Shown here piece after piece: positions 26,979-36,440 of a stretch of 64,000 bases of DNA (position 1 is the stretch's first letter; each line of letters starts with the position of its first letter). Made by a program: the position numbers and the translations under genes. The notes under the pieces were generated by a model. That model was not told where the DNA came from. It made no database searches and saw only the letters and a list, made by a program, of their open reading frames with translations. Source of the DNA: Pseudomonas pharyngis (GTDB taxonomy: Bacteria > Pseudomonadota > Gammaproteobacteria > Pseudomonadales > Pseudomonadaceae); the NCBI RefSeq assembly GCF_021602345.1, contig NZ_BQID01000001.1:620001-684000 (forward strand), given 5' to 3'.

Positions 26979-27776
26979 ATGCTGCTTTCCCTGTACCGCT
27001 CGCTGCACGACTACCGGGGTTTCATCCTCGGTAGCGTCAAGCGGGAGTTTCAAGCGCGGTATCGCAATTCGCTGTTCGGCGCGCTGTGGACGGTACTCAA
27101 CCCGCTGTCGATGATCGTCGTGTACACGGTGATCTTTTCCCACATCATGCGCGCCCGCCTGCCCGGCGTGGACGACGGCATGGCCTACAGCGTCTACCTG
27201 TGCGCCGGGCTGCTGACCTGGGGCCTGTTCTCGGAAATCACCCTGCGCAGCCAGAACATGTTTCTGGAAAACGCCAACCTGCTGAAAAAAATCAGCTTCC
27301 CGCGCCTGTGCCTGCCGGTGATCGTGCTGCTCAATGCGGGAATCAACTTCGCGATCATCATCGGCCTGTTCCTCGGGTTTCTATTGATCAGCGGGCGCTG
27401 GCCGGGCATGGCCCTGCTGGCACTGGTGCCGCTGCTGGCGCTGCAAGTGCTGTTCTGCGCCGGACTGGGGATGATCCTCGGCGTGCTCAACGTGTTCTTT
27501 CGCGATGTCGGGCAATTGTTCGCCATCTGCCTGCAATTCTGGTTCTGGCTGACGCCGATCGTGTATCCGCTGAGCATCCTGCCCGAGTGGGTGCAGCGCC
27601 TGCTGCAACTCAATCCGCTGACCAACCTGATCGGCAGTTACCAGAACCTGTTTCTCTACGGTCAGTGGCCGGTGTGGAGTTCGCTGCTGCCGATCTTCGT
27701 GATCGGCCTGCTGCTGTGCGCGATCGGCCTGCGCCTGTTTCGTCGGCGGGTCGGCGAAATGGTGGATGAACTCTGA
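26979..27776 (+). CDS. wzm: Polysaccharide ABC exporter permease Wzm
   Basis: A 265-aa inner-membrane protein with about six transmembrane helices, the ABC-2 type permease that exports the undecaprenyl-linked D-rhamnan to the periplasm. The N-terminus FILGSVKREFQARYRNSLFGALWTVLNPL is characteristic of Wzm proteins. The start is immediately after the wbpW stop. Its stop shares one base with the start of wzt (TGATG), as expected for a fixed-ratio transporter pair. Confidence 0.9.
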   Translation: MLLSLYRSLHDYRGFILGSVKREFQARYRNSLFGALWTVLNPLSMIVVYTVIFSHIMRARLPGVDDGMAYSVYLCAGLLTWGLFSEITLRSQNMFLENANLLKKISFPRLCLPVIVLLNAGINFAIIIGLFLGFLLISGRWPGMALLALVPLLALQVLFCAGLGMILGVLNVFFRDVGQLFAICLQFWFWLTPIVYPLSILPEWVQRLLQLNPLTNLIGSYQNLFLYGQWPVWSSLLPIFVIGLLLCAIGLRLFRRRVGEMVDEL

Positions 27777-29026
27777 TGGGGCACATACGCGTCACAGGCC
27801 TGGGCAAGGCCTACAAGCAGTACCCCACCCGCTGGAGTCGCCTGGCCGAATGGCTGATTCCTTTTTCGCCGATGCGCCATCGCCAGCACTGGGTGCTGCA
27901 GGACGTGAATTTCGAGATCGCCCCCGGTGAAGCGGTGGGCATCGTCGGGGTCAACGGCGCCGGCAAAAGCACCTTGCTCAAGATGATCACCGGCACCACC
28001 CAACCGACCTGCGGCCAGATTCAACTCGAGGGCCGGGTCGCGGCGCTGCTGGAACTGGGCATGGGGTTTCACCCGGACTTCACCGGCCGGCAGAATGCAG
28101 TGATGGCCGGGCAATTGCTGGGCATGCAGGTCGAAGACATCGAAGCACTGATGCCGGACATTGAACGCTTCGCGGAAATCGGCGAAGCCATCGATCACCC
28201 GGTGCGCACCTACTCCAGCGGCATGCAGATGCGCCTGGCCTTCAGCGTCGCCACCGCGCGACGCCCGGACATTCTGATCGTCGACGAAGCGCTGTCGGTG
28301 GGCGACGCCTACTTCCAGCACAAGAGCTTCGACCGCATCCGCAGCTTCCGCAAGGCCGGCACCACGCTGTTGATCGTGTCCCACGACCGCTCCGCGATCC
28401 AGTCGATCTGCGACTCGGCGATCCTGCTCGAAGGCGGCCACATGGTGATGCACGACAAGCCCGAAGCGGTCATGGATTACTACAACGCCCTGCTTGCTGA
28501 ACGCGAAGGCCAGACCGTGCGCCAGGAACTGCTCGACGGCGGCCAGGTACGTACCGTGTCCGGCACCGGCGAGGCCGGGATCCTCAGCGTGCGCCTGCTC
28601 GATGAACGCGGACGCTCCATCGACGCCGCCGAAGTCGGTCAGCCGGTGACACTGGAAGTCGAGGTGGGGATTCGCCAGGACATCGAACGGCTGGTGCTCG
28701 GCTTCATGATCAAGGATCGCCTGGGCCAGGCCATGTACGGCATCAATACCCACCGCCAGAATCAGGCGCTGGAAGACCTGCGTGCGGGTGAACGCATCAC
28801 CTATCGCTTCGCCTTCGTCATGGGCCTGGGCAAGGGCAATTACTCCGTGGCCCTGAGCCTGTCGCGACTGGACTCGCACCTGGACCGCAACTTCGAATGG
28901 CGTGACTACGGCCTGGTGTTCCACGTGATCAACAACCGTCAGGAAGATTTCGTCGGCTGTTCCTGGCTGGGCGCCAGCACCTCGATCACCCGCCACGCGG
29001 ACAGCCTCGCGGAGCGCGCGCCATGA
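27776..29026 (+). CDS. wzt: Polysaccharide ABC exporter ATP-binding protein Wzt
   Basis: A 416-aa ATPase partner of Wzm. Walker A GVNGAGKST (residues 58-66), signature YSSGMQMRL, and Walker B ILIVDEALSVGD are present. The C-terminal extension (about 265-416) is a beta-rich domain like the carbohydrate-binding Wzt-C that recognises a chemically capped chain end. That domain links export to the terminal modification carried out by other enzymes, which makes the methyltransferases of the divergent operon plausible partners (inference). It overlaps wbpX by 4 bp (ATGA). Confidence 0.9.
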   Translation: MGHIRVTGLGKAYKQYPTRWSRLAEWLIPFSPMRHRQHWVLQDVNFEIAPGEAVGIVGVNGAGKSTLLKMITGTTQPTCGQIQLEGRVAALLELGMGFHPDFTGRQNAVMAGQLLGMQVEDIEALMPDIERFAEIGEAIDHPVRTYSSGMQMRLAFSVATARRPDILIVDEALSVGDAYFQHKSFDRIRSFRKAGTTLLIVSHDRSAIQSICDSAILLEGGHMVMHDKPEAVMDYYNALLAEREGQTVRQELLDGGQVRTVSGTGEAGILSVRLLDERGRSIDAAEVGQPVTLEVEVGIRQDIERLVLGFMIKDRLGQAMYGINTHRQNQALEDLRAGERITYRFAFVMGLGKGNYSVALSLSRLDSHLDRNFEWRDYGLVFHVINNRQEDFVGCSWLGASTSITRHADSLAERAP

Positions 29027-30390
29027 CCCGCCTGCTGGTTGAATGCACCCACGTGTTCAAACACCCGAAGGTCAATTCGGGGATTCAGCGGGTGGTGCGC
29101 AACGTCATCAAACAGCTGCCGCCGAGCGCCGAAGGCGTCGAATGCGTGCCGGTGGTTCTGCTCAAGGGCCAGTTGTACCGAGTGAAGCGTCTGGCGCCGC
29201 TGGATTCGCCGCTGTTCAATGCCATCGTCACGTTTGGCGAACGCCTGGAGCGGCTGGCCCATCGTTTCTGGCAACTGCATCAGCGGCTGGATACCGGTTG
29301 CCGCACAAAACTGGTACGACGCCTGTTGTACGTCGGCTATCGCCTGACCTCGTTCGGTGCATTCGGAATACCGCTGCGGCTGGTCGAGCAGGTCAATCGC
29401 TATCAATTGCCTCAACGCTGCGAACCACTGCAACACCAGACTGGCGATCATCTCGTGCTGCTGGATTCGTCCTGGCATTCGGACTTTTTCCTGCATGCCG
29501 AGCGCCTCAAACAGGAAGGCTTGGGCATCGTTGCGGTGATCTACGATCTGATTCCCCTGTCCCACCCGCAGTTCTACGACACGCGGCTGGTCGAGGTGTA
29601 CAGAGAGTGGTTCGACTGGATCGCCCGTAATGCCGACGGTTTCATGGCCATCTCCGCCACTGTGCGCGATCAGCTGCGTGCAGAACTGCAACGTCGCCTT
29701 GGTTCGGCACAAGTCGGCAAACGTTGGTTCGACTACTTTCACCTCGGTTCGGAGCTGGATCTGCAGAGCGTCGAAGCCGCCGTCGAACCGCGTCTGCAAA
29801 AGCTGTTCGCAATAAAGGAGCCGGTGCTCCTGATGGTCAGCACCATCGAACCGCGCAAGAACCACGACTATCTGCTGGATGCCTTCGACCATGCCTGGGC
29901 GAACGGCTCGAACGCCCGGTTATGCATCGCCGGGCGCATCGGCTGGAAGTGCGACGCGCTGCTGGCCCGGATTCGCCATCATCCGGAGCTGAACCGGCGC
30001 CTGTTCATGTTCAACGACTTGAGCGACACCAGCCTCGAACACGCCTACGCCCATGCCAGTGCGCTGGTGTTTCCGTCGTTCGTCGAAGGCTTTGGTCTGC
30101 CGCTGGTGGAAGCCATGCAACGCGGGCTGCCGGCGATGGGCAGCGATATCCCGGTGTTTCGCGAGATCGGCGGTGAGTTCATGGCGTATTTCGACCTGCA
30201 GTCGCCGCAAAGCCTTGCCGATCTGGTGCTGAGCTTTGAGCGCAGCGGTCGATTCCCCGCCGCCCGCGATGTCAGCGACTGGCATTGGATCGGCTGGCGG
30301 GAAGCCAGCGCGCAACTGGCCGAGCGCACCGCGCGCCATGTGCTGGAGGCACCTCAGGTGTCAGCGAGGCAACATGCGCATAGCCCTTAA
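29023..30390 (+). CDS. wbpX: A-band D-rhamnosyltransferase WbpX-like
   Basis: A 455-aa GT4-type glycosyltransferase. N-terminal: MTRLLVECTHVFKHPKVNSGIQRVVRNV. C-terminal: MVSTIEPRKNHDYLLDAFD, LCIAGRIGWKC and FPSFVEGFGLPLVEAMQRGLP, with the donor-site glutamates. WbpX, WbpY and WbpZ of P. aeruginosa assemble the alpha-D-rhamnose chain on the lipid carrier; position and length fit WbpX. The ATG overlaps the wzt stop. Linkage specificity is taken from synteny, not from sequence. Confidence 0.82.
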   Translation: MTRLLVECTHVFKHPKVNSGIQRVVRNVIKQLPPSAEGVECVPVVLLKGQLYRVKRLAPLDSPLFNAIVTFGERLERLAHRFWQLHQRLDTGCRTKLVRRLLYVGYRLTSFGAFGIPLRLVEQVNRYQLPQRCEPLQHQTGDHLVLLDSSWHSDFFLHAERLKQEGLGIVAVIYDLIPLSHPQFYDTRLVEVYREWFDWIARNADGFMAISATVRDQLRAELQRRLGSAQVGKRWFDYFHLGSELDLQSVEAAVEPRLQKLFAIKEPVLLMVSTIEPRKNHDYLLDAFDHAWANGSNARLCIAGRIGWKCDALLARIRHHPELNRRLFMFNDLSDTSLEHAYAHASALVFPSFVEGFGLPLVEAMQRGLPAMGSDIPVFREIGGEFMAYFDLQSPQSLADLVLSFERSGRFPAARDVSDWHWIGWREASAQLAERTARHVLEAPQVSARQHAHSP

Positions 30391-31504
30391 CGCCCGCATC
30401 CTCCAGGCACCGCGCACCGGCATCGGCCATTACGTGGCCGAACTGGTGAATGCCTTGCACGCTGAAACCGATATCGAGGTGGCGCTGTTCCACGGCTGGG
30501 GCTGGAGTGCGCAACTGCCGGAAGCGGCGATGCCCGGTTATTCGCGCCTGACGCCGCTGCTGCGGCAGATCCCCGGGGCCTATCAGGCGCGCCGCTGGCT
30601 TGAACAGAAACGCTTCGATCAGGGCCCGGCGCAACCGGTCGATCTGTACCACGAACCGAGTCTGTGGCCGCTGGCCTTCGATGGCCCGACCGTGATTACC
30701 CTGCACGATCTCACGCACCTGCATTTCCCCGAGACCCAGCCACCGGCGCGGCTGCGGGAAATCGAGCGCCGGCTCGCCGAAGGCGTACGCCAGGCGCGGA
30801 TCATTCTGACCGACTCGCAAGCCATCGCTGACGAGGCCCGGAAGTATTTCGGACTGCCTGCCGAGCGCTTCGTGGTAGCGCCGCTGGGTGTCGCCGAGCG
30901 TTTCCATCCGCGCGAGCCGCAGGACATCGATGCGGTGCTCAAGGCCCATGCGGTCGAGTACCGGGAGTACTTCCTCTGCGTCGGCACCCTGGAGCCGCGC
31001 AAGAACCTGAATCTGGCCCTGCGTGCCCACGCGCTGCTGCCGGATCGGGTGCGCCAGCGTTTCCCGCTGTTGATCGTCGGCATGGCCGGCTGGCAGCGCG
31101 ACCAGTTCAGTGATGAATTGAATCAGGCGTTGGCTTGCGGGCACGTGTGCCTGCTCGGCTACCTGCCCGATGAGCAAGTCGCGCAATTGCTGGCCGGCGC
31201 CCGGGCGCTGATTTTTCCGTCGCTGTATGAAGGTTTCGGCCTGCCGGTGCTGGAAGCGATGGCCAGCGGCACGCCAGTGGTAATCACCCGCTCTTCGGCC
31301 ATGCCGGAAGTGGCGGGCGACGCCGGCAACTATATTGAAGCTGACGATGCAGACGGCTTGCGTGATGCGATGAGCCGACTGATCGATGATCAAGCGCACT
31401 GGCAGGCATGCCGGGAAGCCGGATTACAGCGGGCACGGCTTTTTTCCTGGAAGCGTTGCGCGCAGGCCACGGCCGGCGCCTACCACCAGGCCATGGGAGG
31501 TTGA
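30374..31504 (+). CDS. wbpY: A-band D-rhamnosyltransferase WbpY-like
   Basis: A 376-aa GT4 glycosyltransferase from the ATG at 30374, chosen because MRIALNARILQAPRTGIGHYVAELV is a normal N-terminus; it overlaps wbpX by 17 bp. An earlier in-frame ATG would extend the protein into an out-of-frame copy of wbpX. C-terminal motifs are CVGTLEPRKNLNLAL, LIVGMAGWQRDQF and FPSLYEGFGLPVLEAMASGTPV. The role is D-rhamnose addition during polymer growth, by synteny with P. aeruginosa. Confidence 0.83.
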   Translation: MRIALNARILQAPRTGIGHYVAELVNALHAETDIEVALFHGWGWSAQLPEAAMPGYSRLTPLLRQIPGAYQARRWLEQKRFDQGPAQPVDLYHEPSLWPLAFDGPTVITLHDLTHLHFPETQPPARLREIERRLAEGVRQARIILTDSQAIADEARKYFGLPAERFVVAPLGVAERFHPREPQDIDAVLKAHAVEYREYFLCVGTLEPRKNLNLALRAHALLPDRVRQRFPLLIVGMAGWQRDQFSDELNQALACGHVCLLGYLPDEQVAQLLAGARALIFPSLYEGFGLPVLEAMASGTPVVITRSSAMPEVAGDAGNYIEADDADGLRDAMSRLIDDQAHWQACREAGLQRARLFSWKRCAQATAGAYHQAMGG

Positions 31505-32635
31505 ATGCGAGTTCTTCATTTCTTCAAGACGTACCTGCCTGACTCGGTCGGCGGTATCGAGCAAGTGATCTTTCAACTCTGCGAAAGTGGCGCCCAACAC
31601 GGCATCGAAGGCCAGGTGCTGACCCTCAGCGCCAATCCAGAACCTGCGGTGGTGCGTCTCGGCCAGCATGAAGTGCATCGGGCCAAACTGGATATCCAGT
31701 TCGCCTCCACGGGTTTTTCCTGGAGCGTGTTCAAGCAGTTTCGTGAACTGGCCGCCGAAGCCGACGTAATCAACTACCACTTCCCGTGGCCGTTCATGGA
31801 TCTCGTGCATTTTGCCAGCGGCGTGAACAAACCGACGGTGGTGACCTATCACTCGGACATCATTCGCCAGAAGCACCTGCTCAAACTCTATCGCCCGCTG
31901 ATGAACCGCTTTCTCGCCAGCGCCGACCGGATTGTCGCGGCTTCGCCAAACTATCTGCACACCAGTGATGTGTTGCAGCAATTCCAGGACAAGACTCGCG
32001 TCATCCCCTATGGCTTGAACAAGGCCGGTTATCCACAGCCTGACGTCGAGCGCATGAACCGCTGGCGTCAGCAGCTTGGGGACAAGTTTTTCCTGTTCGT
32101 CGGGGTGATGCGCTATTACAAAGGCCTGCACATCCTGCTCGAAGCCTTGAAAGACGTGGACTATCCGGTAGTGATCGTCGGCGCCGGCCCGCTGGAGCAG
32201 GAACTGCACGCCCAGGCCGCGGCCCTGGGTCTGCGCAACATTCATTTCCTCGGGCGGCTGAGCGATGAAGACAAGGTCGCCCTGCTGCAACTGAGCTACG
32301 CCATCGTCTTCCCATCGCACCTGCGCTCGGAAGCGTTCGGCATTTCGCTGCTCGAAGGCGCGATGTACGGCAAACCGATGATCTCCAGCGAAATCGGCAC
32401 CGGCACCAGCTACATCAACATCCACAACGAAACCGGACTGGTGGTGCCACCGAGTCATCCATCGGCATTTCGCGAAGCGATGCGCACCCTGTGGGAAAAC
32501 CCGGCCCGCGCCGCCGAAATGGGCCTCAAGGCGGAGGCCCGCTATCGGCAGTTATTCACAGCCGATGAAATGGGCCGCAAGTGGACCGAGCTGTATCAGG
32601 AGCTGCTGGAAGAAAAGGCGTTGTCCTACGCCTGA
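31505..32635 (+). CDS. wbpZ: A-band D-rhamnosyltransferase WbpZ-like
   Basis: A 376-aa GT4 glycosyltransferase beginning MRVLHFFKTYLPDSVGGIEQVI, with FVGVMRYYKGLHILLEAL, VIVGAGPLEQEL and FPSHLRSEAFGISLLEGAMYGKP in the donor-binding half. In P. aeruginosa WbpZ adds the first D-rhamnose to the GlcNAc-lipid primer. It starts directly after the wbpY stop and ends the operon. Only 4 bp separate it from the convergent oxidoreductase gene and no terminator is visible there. An exact DnaA box lies inside it at 32029-32037. Confidence 0.84.
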   Translation: MRVLHFFKTYLPDSVGGIEQVIFQLCESGAQHGIEGQVLTLSANPEPAVVRLGQHEVHRAKLDIQFASTGFSWSVFKQFRELAAEADVINYHFPWPFMDLVHFASGVNKPTVVTYHSDIIRQKHLLKLYRPLMNRFLASADRIVAASPNYLHTSDVLQQFQDKTRVIPYGLNKAGYPQPDVERMNRWRQQLGDKFFLFVGVMRYYKGLHILLEALKDVDYPVVIVGAGPLEQELHAQAAALGLRNIHFLGRLSDEDKVALLQLSYAIVFPSHLRSEAFGISLLEGAMYGKPMISSEIGTGTSYINIHNETGLVVPPSHPSAFREAMRTLWENPARAAEMGLKAEARYRQLFTADEMGRKWTELYQELLEEKALSYA

Positions 32636-32639
32636 TCCG

Positions 32640-34670
32640 TTACAGATCCAGCACCAGTGGCTGGGCACTCTGCGCCGGCACCGCGCAGCAAATCAGCACC
32701 TGCCCCTCCTCCGGCACTTCTGCCGGAGGCTGTGGATAATTCACCGCGCCGCTGATCAGCCGCGTCCTGCAGGTGCCGCACGAACCCCCGCGACAACTGA
32801 ATTCCGGACGCAGGCCGCGACTTTCCGCCAGCTCCAGCAAACTGCCCCCATCGGGCTGCCAGCGCGCTTCCTTGGCTGAGCGTTCGAACACCACCGGCAC
32901 CGACGTGGTCGCAGCCGGCGGTTGTTCCATCACGATCGCGTCCGGATCGGCCTGGCGCTTGAGGGTCGAAGGGCCGAAGGTTTCGGCATGGATCTGCCCG
33001 TCCCGCACATCCAGTTCGCGCAAGATGTCATAAATACCTTGGGTAAAACCGCCGGGACCGCAGAGCACGAAGTCGACCTGATCGAAGTCCTCGTCGGTCA
33101 GCAGATTGCGCAACAGATCGCCATCGATACGGCCACGCAGGTCGAAGTCTTTTCCTTCGACCAGATCGTCTTCCGGCTGACTTAGCACTCGCAACACTTT
33201 CACGGCATCACCGGCATCCTCCAGCAACCGATCCACCTCTGCGCGGAACGGCTGGTCGGCGAGGCTGCGGGAACTCTGAACAAACAGGGTCGGACGAATC
33301 CGCCGGGTCCGCAGGCCCTGATACACCACCTCACGCAGCATCGACAGCAACGGCGTGATGCCGACGCCGGCCGCCAACAACACCAGTGGACGACGCTCCA
33401 GCGCCGCGACCGTGAAATGCCCTTGAGGCAAGCGCGCCTCCAGCACATCGCCCACGCGAATCTGCTCATGCAGGTGCGTCGACACCCGGCCTTCGCGTTT
33501 CACGCTGATCCGGAAGAAATCATCCGACGGCGCGCCGGACAGGCTGTAGGTACGGATGTGCACCTCGCCATCGAGGGTGAACCGCAGCGGCAGATGCTGA
33601 CCGGCGAGAAACACCGGCAGTCCTGCGCCATCGTCCGGCTCCAGATAAATCGAGCGGATGTGACGGCTTTCCATTTCGACTTTTGCCACGCGCAATGGCC
33701 GCCAGCTGTCCCCCAATGCCTTGGCCTGCAACCGTGCATCGGCCTGGGCCCAGTTACCGGTCAGCAGGCTGGTGGGTGACATGCCGTCGAAGCGCCAGCG
33801 AAGAGCCAGCGCTGCCGGACGCCGAACCAGTTTTTCCACCTCGAAAGTCCACAGGCGTTCGGCGCCCTGGAAGGCCTCGATCTGCGGCGCCTCGAGAATG
33901 ATCTCGGTGCGACCGCTGAGCTGCAACACATCGCCTGTGGAAAAGTCGATGAACAGCAAGCCGGCCAAGGGATTGAGCAGCAGATTGCCCAGCGTGTTGA
34001 AGTGCAGGTTGCCGGCAAAATCAGGGATCGTCAGGCGATTACCCTCGATCCGCACAAAACCGGGCTGACCGCCGCGGTGGGAAACATCCACCGAACGCTC
34101 GCCGTCGACGTCGACGTAACTGGCGACGAAGAAAGTATCAGCGCTTTCAATCAGCGCAATGGCGGCGTCGTCGAGGCTGTCACGATGTTCGGCTTTGCGG
34201 GTCTGCGGATCGGTCAGCGGCACCCGCTGAAACTGACGCAATTGAATGTATTGCGGGCAGTTGCCGAACGATTGATCCACCGTCAGCCCGAAGCCGTTCG
34301 CGTCAAGATTATCGATGTGGCCATTGAGCCGATTGCGCCGGCGGGTGTGCAGTTCGATACCAAGCAGACCGATGGCGGCGCCGGCTTGTAACTGCGCCGG
34401 GTCATCGGCAGCCGGCAGACTGGCGAACTGCAATTGCGTCGGCTCGGGAGAGTGAGCAAAGCCCGGCTCCCCCTCCAGCACACTGGCCCAGGGGCGACCT
34501 TCGGCATCCACCGCGCCATACAGCATGAAGGGCAATTGCTCATAGAACTGACGGTGCTGATCCGGCATCCAGGTGCGAATCACCTTACGCCCGAATTCCG
34601 CCATGCGCTCAGCAACGCCGACATGGGCCTGCAACTGTTGCTCGCCAGCGTGCCACGGTGAACGTTCCAT
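32640..34670 (-). CDS. PNPOx-like / ferredoxin reductase / 2Fe-2S fusion oxidoreductase
   Basis: A 676-aa three-part protein. Residues about 1-300 resemble pyridoxamine-5-phosphate-oxidase-type FMN domains (PWHAGEQQLQAHVGV at the start; NCPQYIQLRQF; VSHRGGQPGFVRIEGN). Residues about 330-570 form a ferredoxin-NADP reductase-like FAD/NAD module (HLPLRFTL, RTYSLSGAP, LLAAGVGITPLLSML, LCGPGGFTQGIYDIL). Residues about 590-676 carry a plant-type 2Fe-2S site, C-x4-C-x2-C in EFSCRGGSCGTC with a later Cys in VLICCAVP. It probably passes electrons from NAD(P)H to an unknown acceptor. I start at the ATG at 34670 (GGGAG 8 nt upstream) instead of the adjacent GTG. It lies 38 bp downstream of a GST gene on the same strand. 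Confidence 0.8.
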   Translation of the reverse strand: MERSPWHAGEQQLQAHVGVAERMAEFGRKVIRTWMPDQHRQFYEQLPFMLYGAVDAEGRPWASVLEGEPGFAHSPEPTQLQFASLPAADDPAQLQAGAAIGLLGIELHTRRRNRLNGHIDNLDANGFGLTVDQSFGNCPQYIQLRQFQRVPLTDPQTRKAEHRDSLDDAAIALIESADTFFVASYVDVDGERSVDVSHRGGQPGFVRIEGNRLTIPDFAGNLHFNTLGNLLLNPLAGLLFIDFSTGDVLQLSGRTEIILEAPQIEAFQGAERLWTFEVEKLVRRPAALALRWRFDGMSPTSLLTGNWAQADARLQAKALGDSWRPLRVAKVEMESRHIRSIYLEPDDGAGLPVFLAGQHLPLRFTLDGEVHIRTYSLSGAPSDDFFRISVKREGRVSTHLHEQIRVGDVLEARLPQGHFTVAALERRPLVLLAAGVGITPLLSMLREVVYQGLRTRRIRPTLFVQSSRSLADQPFRAEVDRLLEDAGDAVKVLRVLSQPEDDLVEGKDFDLRGRIDGDLLRNLLTDEDFDQVDFVLCGPGGFTQGIYDILRELDVRDGQIHAETFGPSTLKRQADPDAIVMEQPPAATTSVPVVFERSAKEARWQPDGGSLLELAESRGLRPEFSCRGGSCGTCRTRLISGAVNYPQPPAEVPEEGQVLICCAVPAQSAQPLVLDL

Positions 34671-34708
34671 CACGGTCTCTCCCCTGCGCCATCGGCGTAG
34701 ATTGAATG

Positions 34709-35335
34709 TCAGACGGTGGTTTGCAGGCCGGCAACGGTGCGCGGCATGCCGACGAAGCCAGGCAACGCCTCGATGCGCGAAAGCCAGGCGCGAACGTTAG
34801 CGTAGTCGTCCAGCGACACATTGCCTTCCGGTGCGTGGGCAATGTAGCTGTAGGCCGCCACGTCAGCGATGGTCGGCTCAGTACCTGCCAAATACGGGGT
34901 TTTGCCCAGTTCCAGGTCCATCACCTTGAGAAAATTGTGCGCGCGGGTGATGACTTCCTCGGCGTTGAACTTCGCCCCGAACACCGTGATCAGGCGGGCG
35001 GCGGCAGGGCCGAAAGCAATCGGCCCGGCGGCAGCGGACAACCAGCGCTGCACATGCGCGGCGCCGACCGGATCGCTTGGCAGCCAGCGACCATTACCGT
35101 ATTTCTGTGCCAGATAGACGAGGATCGCGTTGGAGTCGGCCAGCACCACGCCGTTGTCATCAATGGCCGGTACTTGCCCGAAGCTGTTGATCGCCAGGTA
35201 GCCGGGCTGTTTGTGCTCGCCTTTGGCCAGATCGACAAAGATCAGCTCGGTCGGCAGTTGCAACAGTGACAACATCAGTTCGACGCGATGGGCGTGGCCG
35301 GAACGCGGGAAGTTGTAGAGTTTGATCGCTTGCAT
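34709..35335 (-). CDS. Glutathione S-transferase
   Basis: A 208-aa protein with a thioredoxin-like N-terminal domain ([25 protein letters not shown]; catalytic Ser in the FPRSGHAHR region; [31 protein letters not shown] binds glutathione) and an all-helical C-terminal domain. It starts at the ATG at 35335 with GGAG 7 nt upstream. A LysR regulator is encoded upstream on the same strand and may control it and the oxidoreductase gene. The substrate is unknown. Confidence 0.85.
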   Translation of the reverse strand: MQAIKLYNFPRSGHAHRVELMLSLLQLPTELIFVDLAKGEHKQPGYLAINSFGQVPAIDDNGVVLADSNAILVYLAQKYGNGRWLPSDPVGAAHVQRWLSAAAGPIAFGPAAARLITVFGAKFNAEEVITRAHNFLKVMDLELGKTPYLAGTEPTIADVAAYSYIAHAPEGNVSLDDYANVRAWLSRIEALPGFVGMPRTVAGLQTTV

Positions 35336-35439
35336 GGTCGACTCCGCTGGATGATGGCGCCGTTCAGGGTGGACGGCGGCCGTGGGAGCCATATTCCCTT
35401 GATCGCGAAAGCAATAGAATCACCAGCAAACGCAATCCA

Positions 35440-36366
35440 TTATTTCTCTGGATGAAATAACGCGGCGTTTTTCAGCGCCGGATGCTCGCGCAACGCCTGC
35501 ACGATAAAGTCGACAAAGCTGCGTATCCGCGCCGGCGCCTTGCGCCCGCCCTGATACACCACATGGATCGGCAAAGCAGGCAGTTCAAACTCGGCGAGGA
35601 CGATTTCCAGTTCGCCGGAGGCGACCTTGCTGGCCACCTGATAAGACAGCACCCGGGTCAGACCCAGGCCCAGCGACGCCGCCGTGATCGCAGCCTGATT
35701 GGCGGTGACCACCAGACGCGGTTCCGGTTTTACGCCGATGAGTTCACCGTGTTCCATGAATGGCCAACTGCGCTGTTGACCGATGGCCGATGTCGCCACC
35801 ACCGGCGCCCCGGCCAGGGCCTGTGGATGATTCGGCCGGCCATGAATCGCAAAGTACTCCGGCGAACCACAAATCACCCGCCGTACCTCACCGACCCGGA
35901 TCGCATGCTGATTGCTGTCCGGCAACTCGCCGATACGCACCGCGACGTCGATGCCCTCCTCGACCATGTTCACCACCCGGTCGAGCAACAGGGCATTGAT
36001 GGAAACGTCCGGGTATTGCGTCAGATAACGCGCCATCACCGGCGTGACAAACAGCTCGCCGAATAAAACAGGCGCCGTCACCGTCAACTGCCCACGGGGC
36101 TGGGTATGACTGCCGGCAGCGGAATCCTCCGCTTCCTGCACCTCCGCGAGAATTCTCCGACAGTCTTCCAGGAAACGCAGACCGGCTTCGCTCAAATGCA
36201 CGCTGCGGGTGGTACGGATCAACAACTGCGTGCCGATCCGCTGCTCCAGCGCCGCCACCGCCCTGGTCACGCTCGCCGCCGACAGACCCAGACGCCGCGC
36301 CGCAGCGGAAAAGCCCTGCTCCTGGGCGACGATGGCGAATACCTGCATTTCCTGGAAGCGATCCAT
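35440..36366 (-). CDS. LysR family transcriptional regulator
   Basis: A 308-aa protein with the usual N-terminal winged helix-turn-helix (FAIVAQEQGFSAAARRLGLSAASVTRAVAALEQRIGTQLLIRTTR, residues 9-53) and a periplasmic-binding-protein-like effector domain. It begins 22 bp after the glmS terminator hairpin. The same-strand gap before the GST gene is 104 bp, where its target promoter may be. The effector is unknown. Confidence 0.83.
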   Translation of the reverse strand: MDRFQEMQVFAIVAQEQGFSAAARRLGLSAASVTRAVAALEQRIGTQLLIRTTRSVHLSEAGLRFLEDCRRILAEVQEAEDSAAGSHTQPRGQLTVTAPVLFGELFVTPVMARYLTQYPDVSINALLLDRVVNMVEEGIDVAVRIGELPDSNQHAIRVGEVRRVICGSPEYFAIHGRPNHPQALAGAPVVATSAIGQQRSWPFMEHGELIGVKPEPRLVVTANQAAITAASLGLGLTRVLSYQVASKVASGELEIVLAEFELPALPIHVVYQGGRKAPARIRSFVDFIVQALREHPALKNAALFHPEK

Positions 36367-36387
36367 GGTGCCCTCGATACGGATAAA

Positions 36388-36413
36388 AAAATCGCAGCCG
36401 AAGCTGCGATTTT
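36388..36413. terminator. Rho-independent terminator of glmS
   Basis: An 11-bp stem (36388-36398 with 36403-36413) and CGAA loop. In the minus direction it is followed by a run of six T. It lies 28 bp after the glmS stop and should end the glmR-glmS transcript. Confidence 0.9.
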
Positions 36414-36440
36414 ATTGGGGGGTGATCAACTGTGGATAAC

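Noticed and set aside
28917-28932. Possible second parS in wzt (TGTTCCACGTG...)
   Set aside because: Only the left half and centre match; the right arm departs from the palindrome, so ParB binding is not expected.
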